A stretch of 64,000 bases of DNA, from assembly GCF_004138295.1 (NCBI RefSeq), contig NZ_SCFM01000017.1, positions 89,337 through 153,336 on the forward strand, given 5' to 3'. Shown here piece after piece: positions 42,761 through 51,421 of the stretch. How positions within the stretch are numbered: position 1 is the stretch's first letter; every line of letters begins with the position of its first letter. The position numbers were made by a program, and so were the translations under genes. The notes under the pieces are model-generated. The model searched no databases and was not told where the DNA came from. It worked only from the letters and a program-made list of their open reading frames with translations. The DNA is from Ectobacillus funiculus (GTDB lineage: Bacteria; Bacillota; Bacilli; Bacillales; Bacillaceae_G).

Positions 42761-43639
42761 CTACTCTGTCTGCAGTTGATTCAACTTTCTATACTCTCCC
42801 GGCGCCACACTTGTTTCTTCAGAAAAAACAGACGTAAAATAATAGACAGAGGAAAAGCCTGTAGCTTCTGATATTTCTTTAATCGCTAAGTTTGTTGAAC
42901 GCAGCATTTCAGCTGAGACTCTTACCCTTTCTTTGCGCACAAACGCTGTAAAGGATACACCTAAAATTTCACTAAATAACCGAGATAAATGCCGAGGTGA
43001 AATATGCAGATATTGAGCTACATCCGTCAAAGACAGAGGCTGGGCTAGATTATCTTGAATAAACAGCTGTGCCTGCTGAATCAGTTTATTAGCAGATGAG
43101 TGAGCGTGAGGATGTTTACGCTCATCCACAATGCTCATAGGACAAAATAATACTTGCAGCGAAAGCAGCAAACTATAGCCAAGGGACCGCAACAGTACAT
43201 CTGGACACGGCTGACTCGCATGGTCCAGTAATGTTTTCCATAAAAATGCCGCTGGTGACTGCGTAGCGTCTTCAATATAAAAATCTGATGTTTCAGCAAG
43301 CCTTCTAAATAAATGAATAGTCTCTTCGGTTGAAGCACCTTCATCAATTTCAAATCCAACCCACAACAAAGATAAATTCTGCCCTTTGTGAATTCTATGC
43401 AGCTTGCCAGGACGCGAACAAAAAAAGGTCCCTTTCTGAAGTGTGTAGTCCTTGCCGTCCTCCAAGTAAAGACCTGAACCATCCAGGACATAACATATCT
43501 CAAAAAACGAATGTTTGTGAATTGGATTGTCCTGATGATTCGGATGTGCTCCCCAGTAATAAACGCGAAAAGAGGCCTCATCGCCAGGCAAATAAGCAGC
43601 TCCTTTTTGCAGTGTATAAATGGCAGTACTGATATTCAT
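42761..43639 (-). CDS. AraC-family regulator with N-terminal cupin domain
   Basis: A 292-residue regulator. The N-terminal cupin (HKHSFFEICYVLDGSGLYL, then KGTFFCSRPGKLHRI) probably binds a sugar, and the C-terminal double HTH (SLTDVAQYLHISPRHLSRLFSEILGVSF, then IKEISEATGFSSVYYFTSVF) binds DNA. GGAGGAG lies 4 bases before the ATG. The neighbouring iolT copy 2 and its relatives are possible targets, but no link is visible. Confidence 0.87.
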   Translation of the reverse strand: MNISTAIYTLQKGAAYLPGDEASFRVYYWGAHPNHQDNPIHKHSFFEICYVLDGSGLYLEDGKDYTLQKGTFFCSRPGKLHRIHKGQNLSLLWVGFEIDEGASTEETIHLFRRLAETSDFYIEDATQSPAAFLWKTLLDHASQPCPDVLLRSLGYSLLLSLQVLFCPMSIVDERKHPHAHSSANKLIQQAQLFIQDNLAQPLSLTDVAQYLHISPRHLSRLFSEILGVSFTAFVRKERVRVSAEMLRSTNLAIKEISEATGFSSVYYFTSVFSEETSVAPGEYRKLNQLQTE

Positions 43640-43796
43640 TAGGCTCCTCCAGTTAAACGAAAGATGTTATCAAGAGTTTATCAAAATACCTCTTCACAAT
43701 CTAACATATTAGTAGTTATTTTATACTCAACCTGTTTACATCCATCCGTGCTTTTCTCCACTAGGTTTTCCTTAAACTCAGAAGGTGTTATGGCCA

Positions 43797-43835
43797 GAAA
43801 AAAAAGCAGCCTCCGTATACAAGGCTGCTCCACAT
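43797..43835 (-). terminator. Terminator downstream of iolT copy 2
   Basis: GCAGCCTTG / CGGAGGCTGC (imperfect) followed by TTTTTTTT on minus. Related in sequence to 1456-1490. Confidence 0.8.
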
Positions 43836-43995
43836 TCGTTATTAATACCCTATCCATACATTTCTATTTTCAGCTAAACCCGTACAAGTAAGCTTAACCA
43901 GCAAATTTCGGATGAACACACCAGCTTGTACTAAGACGATTGCTCCCGCCCGCCGTGTGCAAACTATATATTCACAATTCAGATTACCCCTAAAC
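43836..43995 (-). ncRNA. Candidate small RNA or long 3'UTR after iolT copy 2
   Basis: About 160 bases with no ORF lie between a cre-like site with a possible promoter (TTGTAA, 17 bases, TAATCT) and a strong terminator. It shares ordered motifs (AGTTTGCACACGG, AAATTTGCTG, AACGAATGTG) with 1490-1732. Confidence 0.35.
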
Positions 43996-44008
43996 GCAAG
44001 CGTTTACA
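43995..44008 (-). promoter_or_regulatory. cre-like site just downstream of iolT copy 2
   Basis: TGTAAACGCTTGCG on minus (12 of 14 cre positions). It overlaps a possible -35/-10 spacer. Confidence 0.45.
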
Positions 44009-44037
44009 ATTACCATTTTAAAAATAGATAGTTATTC

Positions 44038-45471
44038 TTATTGGGCCTTCGCCATTGATTCCTTTGTTTTATCTTCGCCATATCGGGAACGGAAGTACGC
44101 TTCTATCTCTTCAAGCGTACGGCCATTTGTTTCTGGCATAAATTTGTAAACGAAACCAATTCCTAATAAACCAAGAGCAACGAAAACAAAGAATGTCGTG
44201 GATAAGCCTACGTAATTTAGCAATATCGGGAAAGTAAAACCAATAATAAAGTTTACAACCCATAGGAAAAATACACTAATACCAGAGCCAAGACCTCTTA
44301 ACCTTTGCGGGAAAATTTCTGCAGTCACTAACCATGTTACTGGTCCAATACATCCTTGCATAAAGGCAAGGAATAGAACTGTTAAAGAAAGTACAACATA
44401 AGGTAACGCAGCAGATCCTTTCAGAACCATTGAGAAGAGCGCAATAAGGAAAAGGCATGTTGTCGTTCCGGATAAACCAATAATCAACATGGGACGACGG
44501 TTAACCCTGCCAATCATCCAAATACCAAATATTACAGCAAGCACTGAAATAAGTCCATTCGCAGTGTTCGCAATTAATGCCGTCTTTGTACCGAAACCAG
44601 ATTGTTCAAGGATTTGCGTTCCATAATACATAATGGAGTTGACACCTGTGATTTGATTCACGACGGAAACTCCAATCCCAACCAGCAAAATCCGACGTAA
44701 CCATGGTACGGAAAAGTCTTTCATCGTCGCTTTTTCAAGATCTGCATCTTTTCTTACTGCTTCTTCAATTTCATTAAATTCAACGTCAGCTTGTTTCTCA
44801 TCACGTATTAGCTTAAGGACACGCAGCGCCTCATCTTTTTTTCCTTTTGATGCCAGCCATCTCGGGCTTTCTGGAACCTTGAGCATACCTACAAATAACA
44901 GTAAAGCTGGAATTGCAGAAATAACAAGCATATAACGCCAAACATGCCCAGTGCTAGCCATTGCAACACCAAGAATTGCGTTGATGACATAAGCTAATAA
45001 TTGTCCGCCGGTAATCATAATTTCATTTTGGGCTACCATTCTACCTCGTTTCTCATGAGGTGCCATTTCTGCCAAAAAGGCTGGTACCATAGATGATGCG
45101 CCCCCAACAGCGAGCCCAAGTAAGAATCGGAAGACGATCATAATTGAAATATTAGGTGCAACTGTCGTTCCAAGTGACGCTAACAAGAATAACAGTGAAA
45201 GATTAAGGATCATTTTACGACGACCATATTGATCTGTTAATCTACCGCCGAATAAAGCACCAAATGCTGCTCCTAAAAGAAGCGAGCTTGTAACAAGCCC
45301 TTCTGTAACTGGTGTTAGATTCAGCTGGTCAGGTCTTGCCATAAAAGGTAACGCACCATTCACAACACCAGTGTCATATCCAAAAAGAAGTCCCCCAAAT
45401 GTTGCCGAAATCATAATCGTTCGTAAATAACTTTTATAATTTCTTGGTTTCTTCATTCCCTGATTACTCAT
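44038..45471 (-). CDS. iolT: Sugar-porter MFS transporter, IolT-like, second copy
   Basis: A 477-residue paralogue of 1756-3189 with the same motifs (GGLLFGYDTGVVNGALPFM, DQYGRRKM, PESPRWL, NQITGVNSIMYYG, PETNGRTLEEIE). Differences cluster in the central loop and C-terminal tail. ATG 45471 is chosen because GAGG lies 9 bases upstream and it aligns with the other copy; an in-frame ATG at 45480 exists. It is preceded by its own terminator-separated promoter region. The two copies may differ in affinity or preferred inositol isomer. Confidence 0.87.
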   Translation of the reverse strand: MSNQGMKKPRNYKSYLRTIMISATFGGLLFGYDTGVVNGALPFMARPDQLNLTPVTEGLVTSSLLLGAAFGALFGGRLTDQYGRRKMILNLSLLFLLASLGTTVAPNISIMIVFRFLLGLAVGGASSMVPAFLAEMAPHEKRGRMVAQNEIMITGGQLLAYVINAILGVAMASTGHVWRYMLVISAIPALLLFVGMLKVPESPRWLASKGKKDEALRVLKLIRDEKQADVEFNEIEEAVRKDADLEKATMKDFSVPWLRRILLVGIGVSVVNQITGVNSIMYYGTQILEQSGFGTKTALIANTANGLISVLAVIFGIWMIGRVNRRPMLIIGLSGTTTCLFLIALFSMVLKGSAALPYVVLSLTVLFLAFMQGCIGPVTWLVTAEIFPQRLRGLGSGISVFFLWVVNFIIGFTFPILLNYVGLSTTFFVFVALGLLGIGFVYKFMPETNGRTLEEIEAYFRSRYGEDKTKESMAKAQ

Positions 45472-45596
45472 TACTATCATCCTCGTTTATTGTATTTTGC
45501 CAAGTTCCAGTGTATACCTTGTTACATGCAAGGTAACCAAAGAAGATGTATATTCAGTGTCAAGCACAAACTTTGGTTTAGAGCCTGATGAACTCT

Positions 45597-45640
45597 ACAA
45601 TAAGGTTTTTGAGATAGTCACTCCCAAAAACCTTATTGCA
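45597..45640 (-). terminator. Terminator of the Gfo/Idh/MocA gene
   Basis: AATAAGGTTTTTGGGAG pairs with the AAAAACCTTATT arm. It lies between the dehydrogenase gene and iolT copy 2. Confidence 0.75.
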
Positions 45641-45660
45641 ATGGCAGCTTTATCTATTGT

Positions 45661-46827
45661 TTATTGATATTCTACCCATACAGCACCATTGTCAGCGGAG
45701 CGCACACAATTCTCTACCCAACGAACGCCTTCTACTCCTGCCTCAATTCCTGGGTACCAAATGTTTTCTAGCGTTTTTCCATGATCTGCCGCATTCATCG
45801 CCTTCGCAAAACGAGTATAAAGATTGGACCACGCTTCAAATAAGCCCTCAGGGTGCCCACCGCCAATGCGGTCATCAGCTAATGCTTCAGAATACAGATA
45901 GTCCATTCCGCGTTCTAAAATCTGTACTGGTTTTCCTTGTACTTCATAACGCAGCTGATTAGGCTGCTCGTCCCACCATTCAATACTAGCCTTAGAACCG
46001 ATCACACGAATCTTTTGTCCGTGCATGGAGCCAGCATTTACGCAGCATGACCACACAGTACCAACAGCACCATTATCATATTCCATAATTGTGTAGGCAT
46101 TATCCTCTAGCGGAGCACGGCTTTTCACAAAGCTTTGGCGTGTACACAATAGTTTTTTGATTTTCATCTCTGGAAGCATAACCTCTGACAAATAGAGTGG
46201 ATGTGTTCCTAAATCACCCAATACATAGCTTGGACCTGCCATTTTTGGATCCACACGCCATTTCGTACTCGCATTATTTTCTTCTACAGCTCCAGAGTGG
46301 AAGCCGTGCGCAAACTGCATATTTACAATTCGGATTTCCCCTAGATCCCCATTCGCAATCATCTGACGCGCCTGTTCAATTGCCTGATGACCTGAATAAC
46401 CATATGTGATGCCAACAACACGATTCATCTTTTTCGCAAGAGCTTCTAGTTCTTTTGCCTCTTCAGTAGTAAAGCATAGAGGCTTTTCACATACTACATG
46501 CAAGCCAGCCTGCAATGCAGCCTTGCAGATTTCGTAGTGAGTGCCATTTGGAGTTGCGATTGAAACAGCTTGAATACCGTCTTCACGCTTCGCCTCTTCC
46601 GCAAACATCGTTTTATAATCAGGATAGCAGCGCTCTGGATCTACATGTAAGTTAACTCCAAAGTCCCTGCCGCGTTCCGGATTAATATCAAACGCACCAG
46701 CAACCAATTCAAAATTATAATCACGCAGCGCAGCTGAACGATGAATATAACCAATTTGACTTCCTCGTCCACCGCCTACCATTGCCCAACGAATAGATTT
46801 ATCAATATTTTTTTCACCATAAATCAT
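45661..46827 (-). CDS. Gfo/Idh/MocA-family dehydrogenase
   Basis: A 388-residue NAD(P)-dependent sugar or cyclitol dehydrogenase. The N-terminal WAMVGGGRGSQIGYIHRSA is a Rossmann motif. CEKPL carries the catalytic Lys, and the C-terminal domain has GPSYVLGDLGTHPLYL with the conserved Asp/His pair. It is longer than IolG or IolX and belongs to the subgroup often found with IolE-like isomerases, so a cyclitol or its keto form is a reasonable substrate. It is 57 bases downstream of the IolE-like gene. Confidence 0.83.
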   Translation of the reverse strand: MIYGEKNIDKSIRWAMVGGGRGSQIGYIHRSAALRDYNFELVAGAFDINPERGRDFGVNLHVDPERCYPDYKTMFAEEAKREDGIQAVSIATPNGTHYEICKAALQAGLHVVCEKPLCFTTEEAKELEALAKKMNRVVGITYGYSGHQAIEQARQMIANGDLGEIRIVNMQFAHGFHSGAVEENNASTKWRVDPKMAGPSYVLGDLGTHPLYLSEVMLPEMKIKKLLCTRQSFVKSRAPLEDNAYTIMEYDNGAVGTVWSCCVNAGSMHGQKIRVIGSKASIEWWDEQPNQLRYEVQGKPVQILERGMDYLYSEALADDRIGGGHPEGLFEAWSNLYTRFAKAMNAADHGKTLENIWYPGIEAGVEGVRWVENCVRSADNGAVWVEYQ

Positions 46828-46883
46828 GTATCATTTCCCCTTTTGTTATCTTAGTTTTTTATTTGTTATCTTAATTTTTTTAA

Positions 46884-47807
46884 TTAATAGCCAACACTCT
46901 TTAAAAAAGCTATGCTCTGACTCACATCTCGCAAACTCGTATCAGAATTTCTAGGGTCACGTTCTTGTTCAATCGTGATATATCCGTGATAATTGATTTC
47001 GTTTAGTAATTTGAGAATGGAATGATAGTCAATAATACCTTGTCCAATCGGGCACATTACCCCCTTAGCGCAAGCGTCAAAAAAGCGAATATGATCTCCC
47101 ATCACTTGCTCATAAATCTCTAAATCAATATCCTTAAAGTGGATATAATCTAGCCGATCTGCATAGTTTCGAAGCCACTCCTCCGGATCCATTTTTGAAT
47201 AATAGAGATGACCGGTATCAAGACATAGTCCCGCAGTTTCATAAGGAATATCCTCTAAAAGCTGCTTGATTTCGTCTTCAAATTCGATATAGCCGCCTGC
47301 ATGAGGATGAATAACAGATCTTACGCCGTATTTTGTCCATGCCAGCTCCGCGAGTGCACGAATATGCGCCATCATATTATTCCAGTCCTGGTCAGATAAA
47401 CGTTTTGCCCGATCTGGGTGACCAGCTGCATAATCTCTTTCCTCATGTCCCCAGTCGATGATTACCAAATAAGGAGTCGGAAAATGTTGTCCATCCTCCT
47501 GTGGAGAAGGCGGCAGCTTGGTAATCAATGAACAAATGTCATCTACTTGACGCAATAAGCTTTCTAAGTTAGCTTCTGATACCAAATCATCAAAAATTGT
47601 TCCCGCAATTATCGTCAGATCATTTTTGGCAAGCTCTGCTTGTACCCGTTCAATATCCATCGGAATATAACCATAAGGTCCTAGTTCAATCCCTTTATAA
47701 CCAGCTTGTGATGCTTCCTGTAATACCCGCTCCCACGGTGGAAGATATGGATTTTTTGGATCATCTACTCCCCAACAACAAGGTGCTCCTGCAATTTTAA
47801 TTCCCAT
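46884..47807 (-). CDS. TIM-barrel sugar isomerase/dehydratase, IolE-like
   Basis: A 307-residue AP-endonuclease-2 fold protein. The start IKIAGAPCCWGVDDP and the segments CLDTGHLYYSKMDPEEWL, YIHFKDID and GVMCPIGQGIIDY, then TIEQERDPRN, match the inosose dehydratase (IolE) pattern. Metal ligands probably include the Glu of GIELGP, Asp of CLDTGH and Glu of TIEQERD. It should act on keto-inositols made by the adjacent dehydrogenase. AGGAG lies 8 bases upstream. A fragment of a close homologue survives at 55827-55872. Confidence 0.82.
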   Translation of the reverse strand: MGIKIAGAPCCWGVDDPKNPYLPPWERVLQEASQAGYKGIELGPYGYIPMDIERVQAELAKNDLTIIAGTIFDDLVSEANLESLLRQVDDICSLITKLPPSPQEDGQHFPTPYLVIIDWGHEERDYAAGHPDRAKRLSDQDWNNMMAHIRALAELAWTKYGVRSVIHPHAGGYIEFEDEIKQLLEDIPYETAGLCLDTGHLYYSKMDPEEWLRNYADRLDYIHFKDIDLEIYEQVMGDHIRFFDACAKGVMCPIGQGIIDYHSILKLLNEINYHGYITIEQERDPRNSDTSLRDVSQSIAFLKSVGY

Positions 47808-47846
47808 TTTAAAAACTCCTATTTCTATATATATTGTTTTTGTATT

Positions 47847-48863
47847 TTAATTTTCACTTTTATCCTTCATCGGACATACTCCCGTTGATTCTCTATGAAT
47901 TAACTTAGGTAACATTAAAACTGCTTGCTTGCTTTCATTTTTTTTCTCTATCTCTTCTACAAGTAAATCTACAGCAAGTGAACACATATTTCGAATCGGT
48001 ATTTCAACTGTTGTTAAAGGAGGGTCACTGCTCTTAGATAACAAAGTGTTATCAAATCCTGTAATCGAGAGATCTTCCGGAATCTTTATGTTTTTTTCTC
48101 GTGCACCGAGAAGAGTACCTATTGCTAATATGTCATTACACGCCATGATTGCAGTCGGTGGATGTAACGAATCTAACAAATCTCCTGCTAAGTGCTGCGC
48201 ATGACCCACACTCGAATCACTTATTACAATCAAGTCCTCACGGATCTCGAGATTATGATCTTGCAATGCCTTCCTATATCCACGAATGCGCTCCTGACTA
48301 CTCGAGTTATCTTCTGCAACCACTGCAATTCTCCGATGGCCAAGAGCAATTAAATGGGCCGCTATCTCATATCCTCCCATGAAATTATCAACTGTTACGG
48401 TATTAATCGCTAAATGCGGCTGATATTCAGAAAGAAGTATGACTGGAACTGCTTCCTTTAATAGCTCAGAAACTACTGCTTTATTCCTAAAACCAGCGGC
48501 TAGGATAAATCCATCCACACTTTTCTGTCTTAGTAAGGACACGTAACGCTCTTCTTTCTCAGCTTTGAAATCAGTACTGCAAATAACGAGATTAAATCCA
48601 TATTCAACAGCGCGATCCTCTACCGCTCTTGCCATTTCTGCAATTACGGAATTAGATATATCTGGTAATAAAAATCCTATCGTAGATGTCCGCTTTCCTG
48701 TTAATGCAGATGCAAGGACACTTGGCTTATAGTTTAGTTCCTCTGCTATTTTTAAAACCTTTTGTTTTGTTTTCTTTCCAATCGGTTGATTATTCATGAC
48801 CTTTGATACAGTAGATATGGAAACCCCCGCTTTTTCTGCAACATCATAGATTGTGAGTTTCAT
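47847..48863 (-). CDS. LacI-family transcriptional regulator
   Basis: A 338-residue regulator. The N-terminal HTH reads MKLTIYDVAEKAGVSISTVSKV and the hinge NYKPSVLASALTGKRT. The effector domain has DISNSVIAEMARAVEDRA and LSITGFDNTLLSKSSDPPLTTVE. Two palindromic operators flank its -10 box, indicating autorepression. It is the first gene of a run with the IolE-like isomerase and the dehydrogenase. AAGGAGG lies 11 bases upstream. It is paralogous to 1-985. Confidence 0.92.
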   Translation of the reverse strand: MKLTIYDVAEKAGVSISTVSKVMNNQPIGKKTKQKVLKIAEELNYKPSVLASALTGKRTSTIGFLLPDISNSVIAEMARAVEDRAVEYGFNLVICSTDFKAEKEERYVSLLRQKSVDGFILAAGFRNKAVVSELLKEAVPVILLSEYQPHLAINTVTVDNFMGGYEIAAHLIALGHRRIAVVAEDNSSSQERIRGYRKALQDHNLEIREDLIVISDSSVGHAQHLAGDLLDSLHPPTAIMACNDILAIGTLLGAREKNIKIPEDLSITGFDNTLLSKSSDPPLTTVEIPIRNMCSLAVDLLVEEIEKKNESKQAVLMLPKLIHRESTGVCPMKDKSEN

Positions 48864-49081
48864 GTAGTAGGTACCTCCTTCCTTTAACCGAACTAGATAC
48901 GCGCATCACGTATAGACAGATCATCCTTTCTTTTCATCGGTTGTTTTAGGCGCTTTCTTGAAAGGCTCCAGCAATGACCTATTCCCAATCCTGTTAGGCA
49001 GGCCATCGTCTCCTTAATTATGATTAGCGGACAACACGCTTTATAAAGATACCCATTATTTTAATTTAACTACGCTATAAC

Positions 49082-49128
49082 GGAAAGCGCTTTCGACTTG
49101 GTTTCATTATAGCAGAAACCGCTTTCCA
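49082..49128 (-). promoter_or_regulatory. lacI promoter with two flanking operators
   Basis: TATAAT (49111-49106) lies between the palindromes TGGAAAGCGGTTTCT (49114-49128) and TCGAAAGCGCTTTCCG (49082-49097). Both fit LacI/CcpA-type sites. A homologous promoter remnant is at 56000-56035. The stretch 48880-49080 is the leader with no other feature recognised. Confidence 0.7.
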
Positions 49129-49252
49129 TTTATTTACGAAATAAAGACTTTTATTTATGATTTAAGGACAAAGGAATAGAAGAAAAACAATTTTTACCGA
49201 TTATTTCTAATTTTCCATTCAATACTACATCACTAAATCGCAGCTGGATTAC

Positions 49253-49391
49253 TTAAAGAAAACTCGTCGATTGGCAATCCCTGCCCTCGGGTGAAGACAG
49301 GGGGCATAGTTGCACTTACACTTTTTTCTAAAACTTTTCGCTACTTCGAGCTTGCTTCTAGCTAGAAATTTATATTTTCTGAAAGGGTAAA
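49253..49391 (+). repeat. Structured intergenic repeat, copy 18 (full length)
   Basis: Head TTAAAGAAAACTCGTCGATT, inner arm GAAGACAGGGGGCATAG, right arm diverged (CTACTTCGAGCTTGCTTC), tail TTTTCTGAAAGGGTAAAC. Confidence 0.93.
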
Positions 49392-49483
49392 CAAGAATAG
49401 AGAGCAGAAAAATAATGCAGCATTAATGCGGAAGCAAGAAGAACTTTAATAAATTGCTAACAAAGATAAAATTATTGAGAAAT

Positions 49484-49515
49484 TAAAAAAGTCGATTGTC
49501 GATCGACTTTTTCTT
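49484..49515. terminator. Bidirectional intrinsic terminator
   Basis: AAAAAGTCGAT / ATCGACTTTTT, about 115 bases downstream of gerB copy 2. Confidence 0.85.
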
Positions 49516-49629
49516 TAGATTTTACCAATAAATTATCATTTATTTCGTGTTCAATTTTTCATAAAGCCCTTGATTATAATTAATTATAAGCGGTTGAATG
49601 TACTGCTTGGCCGTTAGCGAATTGGTTTT

Positions 49630-50766
49630 TCAGCTTTCTCCTCGGGTCTCAGTCTTTTTAAGATTTGTTCCTATTAAATTTTCACGCGAATTCAAGAAGG
49701 CAATAATCAATAACAAACTGGGTATCACAAGCTGTAACGGAAGATGCACAAAGCTCATGTCAAATATTGACCCTACACTATTGTGTTCCGTAACATTCCT
49801 TACCATAACCTGTCCTAGAGAGATAATAATCACACCAAGCGGAATCAAAACGGAATGATAGCTCTGCAGCTGAAATAAGTGGGCGGTTCCAATCGCAGCG
49901 CCATAGATGTATACACCTACTTTAAAAAAACCCCCTGCTACCATAATTAGGATAACAACCGCATCAATCCGCTCAAGAAAATCTGCCATGGAAACCATCC
50001 GTACTGTCACTAAAAGAGGGACATTCATTCTGTCGATCAAATAAGGGCCAATAACAGACAACACACCTAGCATATTAATAGTTAATAATATTCCTCCAGT
50101 CAACACTGCAGCCCTTCCCACTGTCTTAGCCTTCTTGCTATCGTTTAACATTGGCCAAACCATGGTGAATACAATCAATTCCCCAAATGGTAATGAGGTA
50201 AGATTAGGAAATGATGTCTTCCATACAGCTTTTATTCCTGTACCAAGTACAGGTGTAAGTTGTTTCAGATCGACAACTCCTGAAGCATAAATGATGATCC
50301 ATGTGATGATCCATAATAGCAGCACAACAGGAAACACCATTTCTGCCATTCGTCCAAACACTTCAACACCACCGCGGAGAGTATAAATAATAACAGCTAC
50401 AAAACTTGCCATAATTATTAGGCCAGGGGTTTCAACTAAAATGGTCGAAAGGATGAGTTCAGCAAAGTCCCGACTAATCCTCGCAGCTTGAGAGATAAAA
50501 TAAATAATATAAGTGATACATAATGGATATCCAATAAATCTTCCAAAAGTAATTTGAATGATTTGAATCAATGAATTACCTGGGTAATACTCAGATAATA
50601 TAGTGAAGACTGATATTAAAATAAGTCCATACAACATACCGACTAACACAGCCAGCCAAGAATCCTGTTTTGCTTCTGTTCCTATGGAAAAAATGATAGC
50701 AGTTCCTATTTCAAAAGCTAACATCAGAAGAAAGAGTTGTTTTATGCCTATTTTCTCATGATTCAT
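49630..50766 (-). CDS. Germinant receptor B subunit (GerAB-type permease), locus 2
   Basis: About 378 residues and ten TM helices, with IGIKQLFLLMLAFEIGTAIIF at the start, RISRDFAELILSTILVETP, and FPNLTSLPFGELIVFTMVWPML. It is related to 10903-12024. ATG 50766 is chosen over the TTG at 50790 because GGTGAGGG lies between them. It is divergent from the A and C genes, as in locus 1. It is the likely ligand-binding subunit, and sequence divergence from copy 1 suggests another germinant. Confidence 0.9.
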   Translation of the reverse strand: MNHEKIGIKQLFLLMLAFEIGTAIIFSIGTEAKQDSWLAVLVGMLYGLILISVFTILSEYYPGNSLIQIIQITFGRFIGYPLCITYIIYFISQAARISRDFAELILSTILVETPGLIIMASFVAVIIYTLRGGVEVFGRMAEMVFPVVLLLWIITWIIIYASGVVDLKQLTPVLGTGIKAVWKTSFPNLTSLPFGELIVFTMVWPMLNDSKKAKTVGRAAVLTGGILLTINMLGVLSVIGPYLIDRMNVPLLVTVRMVSMADFLERIDAVVILIMVAGGFFKVGVYIYGAAIGTAHLFQLQSYHSVLIPLGVIIISLGQVMVRNVTEHNSVGSIFDMSFVHLPLQLVIPSLLLIIAFLNSRENLIGTNLKKTETRGES

Positions 50767-50927
50767 TTTACCCTCACCCTTTCTTACCAAGGAACAAATG
50801 AGAAATTAATCTACGTGTCTGAATTGTCATAGTAGAACATTTCTCTCTCCAAATTATCCAATTTTTGTCCATTAGTATTATTATCGTTCATCCTCTTTTT
50901 TAAACAAAAGTTAAGTGGAGAGCTGTT

Positions 50928-50969
50928 GGCTTCCAACTGGAAATTTATATGTTCTTACAGTGTAAAAAG
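50928..50969 (+). repeat. Structured repeat, tail fragment (copy 19)
   Basis: GGCTTCCAACTGGAAATTT and TTCTTACAGTGTAAAAAG only. It lies in the divergent gerB/gerA control region (50767-51088), which otherwise shows only AT-rich sequence and a weak sigma-G-like CATAA-N19-CATACTG before the small ORF. Confidence 0.85.
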
Positions 50970-51088
50970 GGCAAGTTACAGTCCGTTTATAATTAGGTAT
51001 TTATAACATAAATTGGAGAAATAATACTACATAAGTAAAACCATCGCTTTAATCATACTGATCAATATAAATGAAGAGGAATTCCAAA

Positions 51089-51322
51089 ATGACAAAGATT
51101 GTTTTTTCTATTGTACTCATCTCCTTCATCGGACGGTGTATGTATTATTACATAACTGAGATGCTATCGAAGCTTTTTGTTAATATACACTTTTACACTT
51201 TCACTATTTTGGAATTGCTGATAGCGGTTATGGGTGCTTTCTACATAATTGTTACAATGATTATGTTAGTAATTTCCCTTATCCGTAGATTGTTTTTTCC
51301 ATCCTTGAGAAAAGGGACATGA
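51089..51322 (+). CDS. Small two-TM membrane protein upstream of gerA copy 2
   Basis: A 77-residue protein with two hydrophobic segments (about 3-17 and 41-68) and a basic end (RRLFFPSLRKGT). GAGG lies 9 bases before ATG 51089; an upstream ATG at 51071 overlaps that site. It is 100 bases before the A-subunit gene on the same strand, so it belongs to the receptor operon. I do not recognise a family. It could be an additional small receptor subunit. Confidence 0.65.
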   Translation: MTKIVFSIVLISFIGRCMYYYITEMLSKLFVNIHFYTFTILELLIAVMGAFYIIVTMIMLVISLIRRLFFPSLRKGT

Positions 51323-51421
51323 TTCCTGCATGAAAGCGGCGGGCTCTCTCAATCCGCCTAGAAATTTGGATAAAAGGCAGCGTGGAGAATTATCAAGACT
51401 TCAACGAGAGGGGTATTTGGC

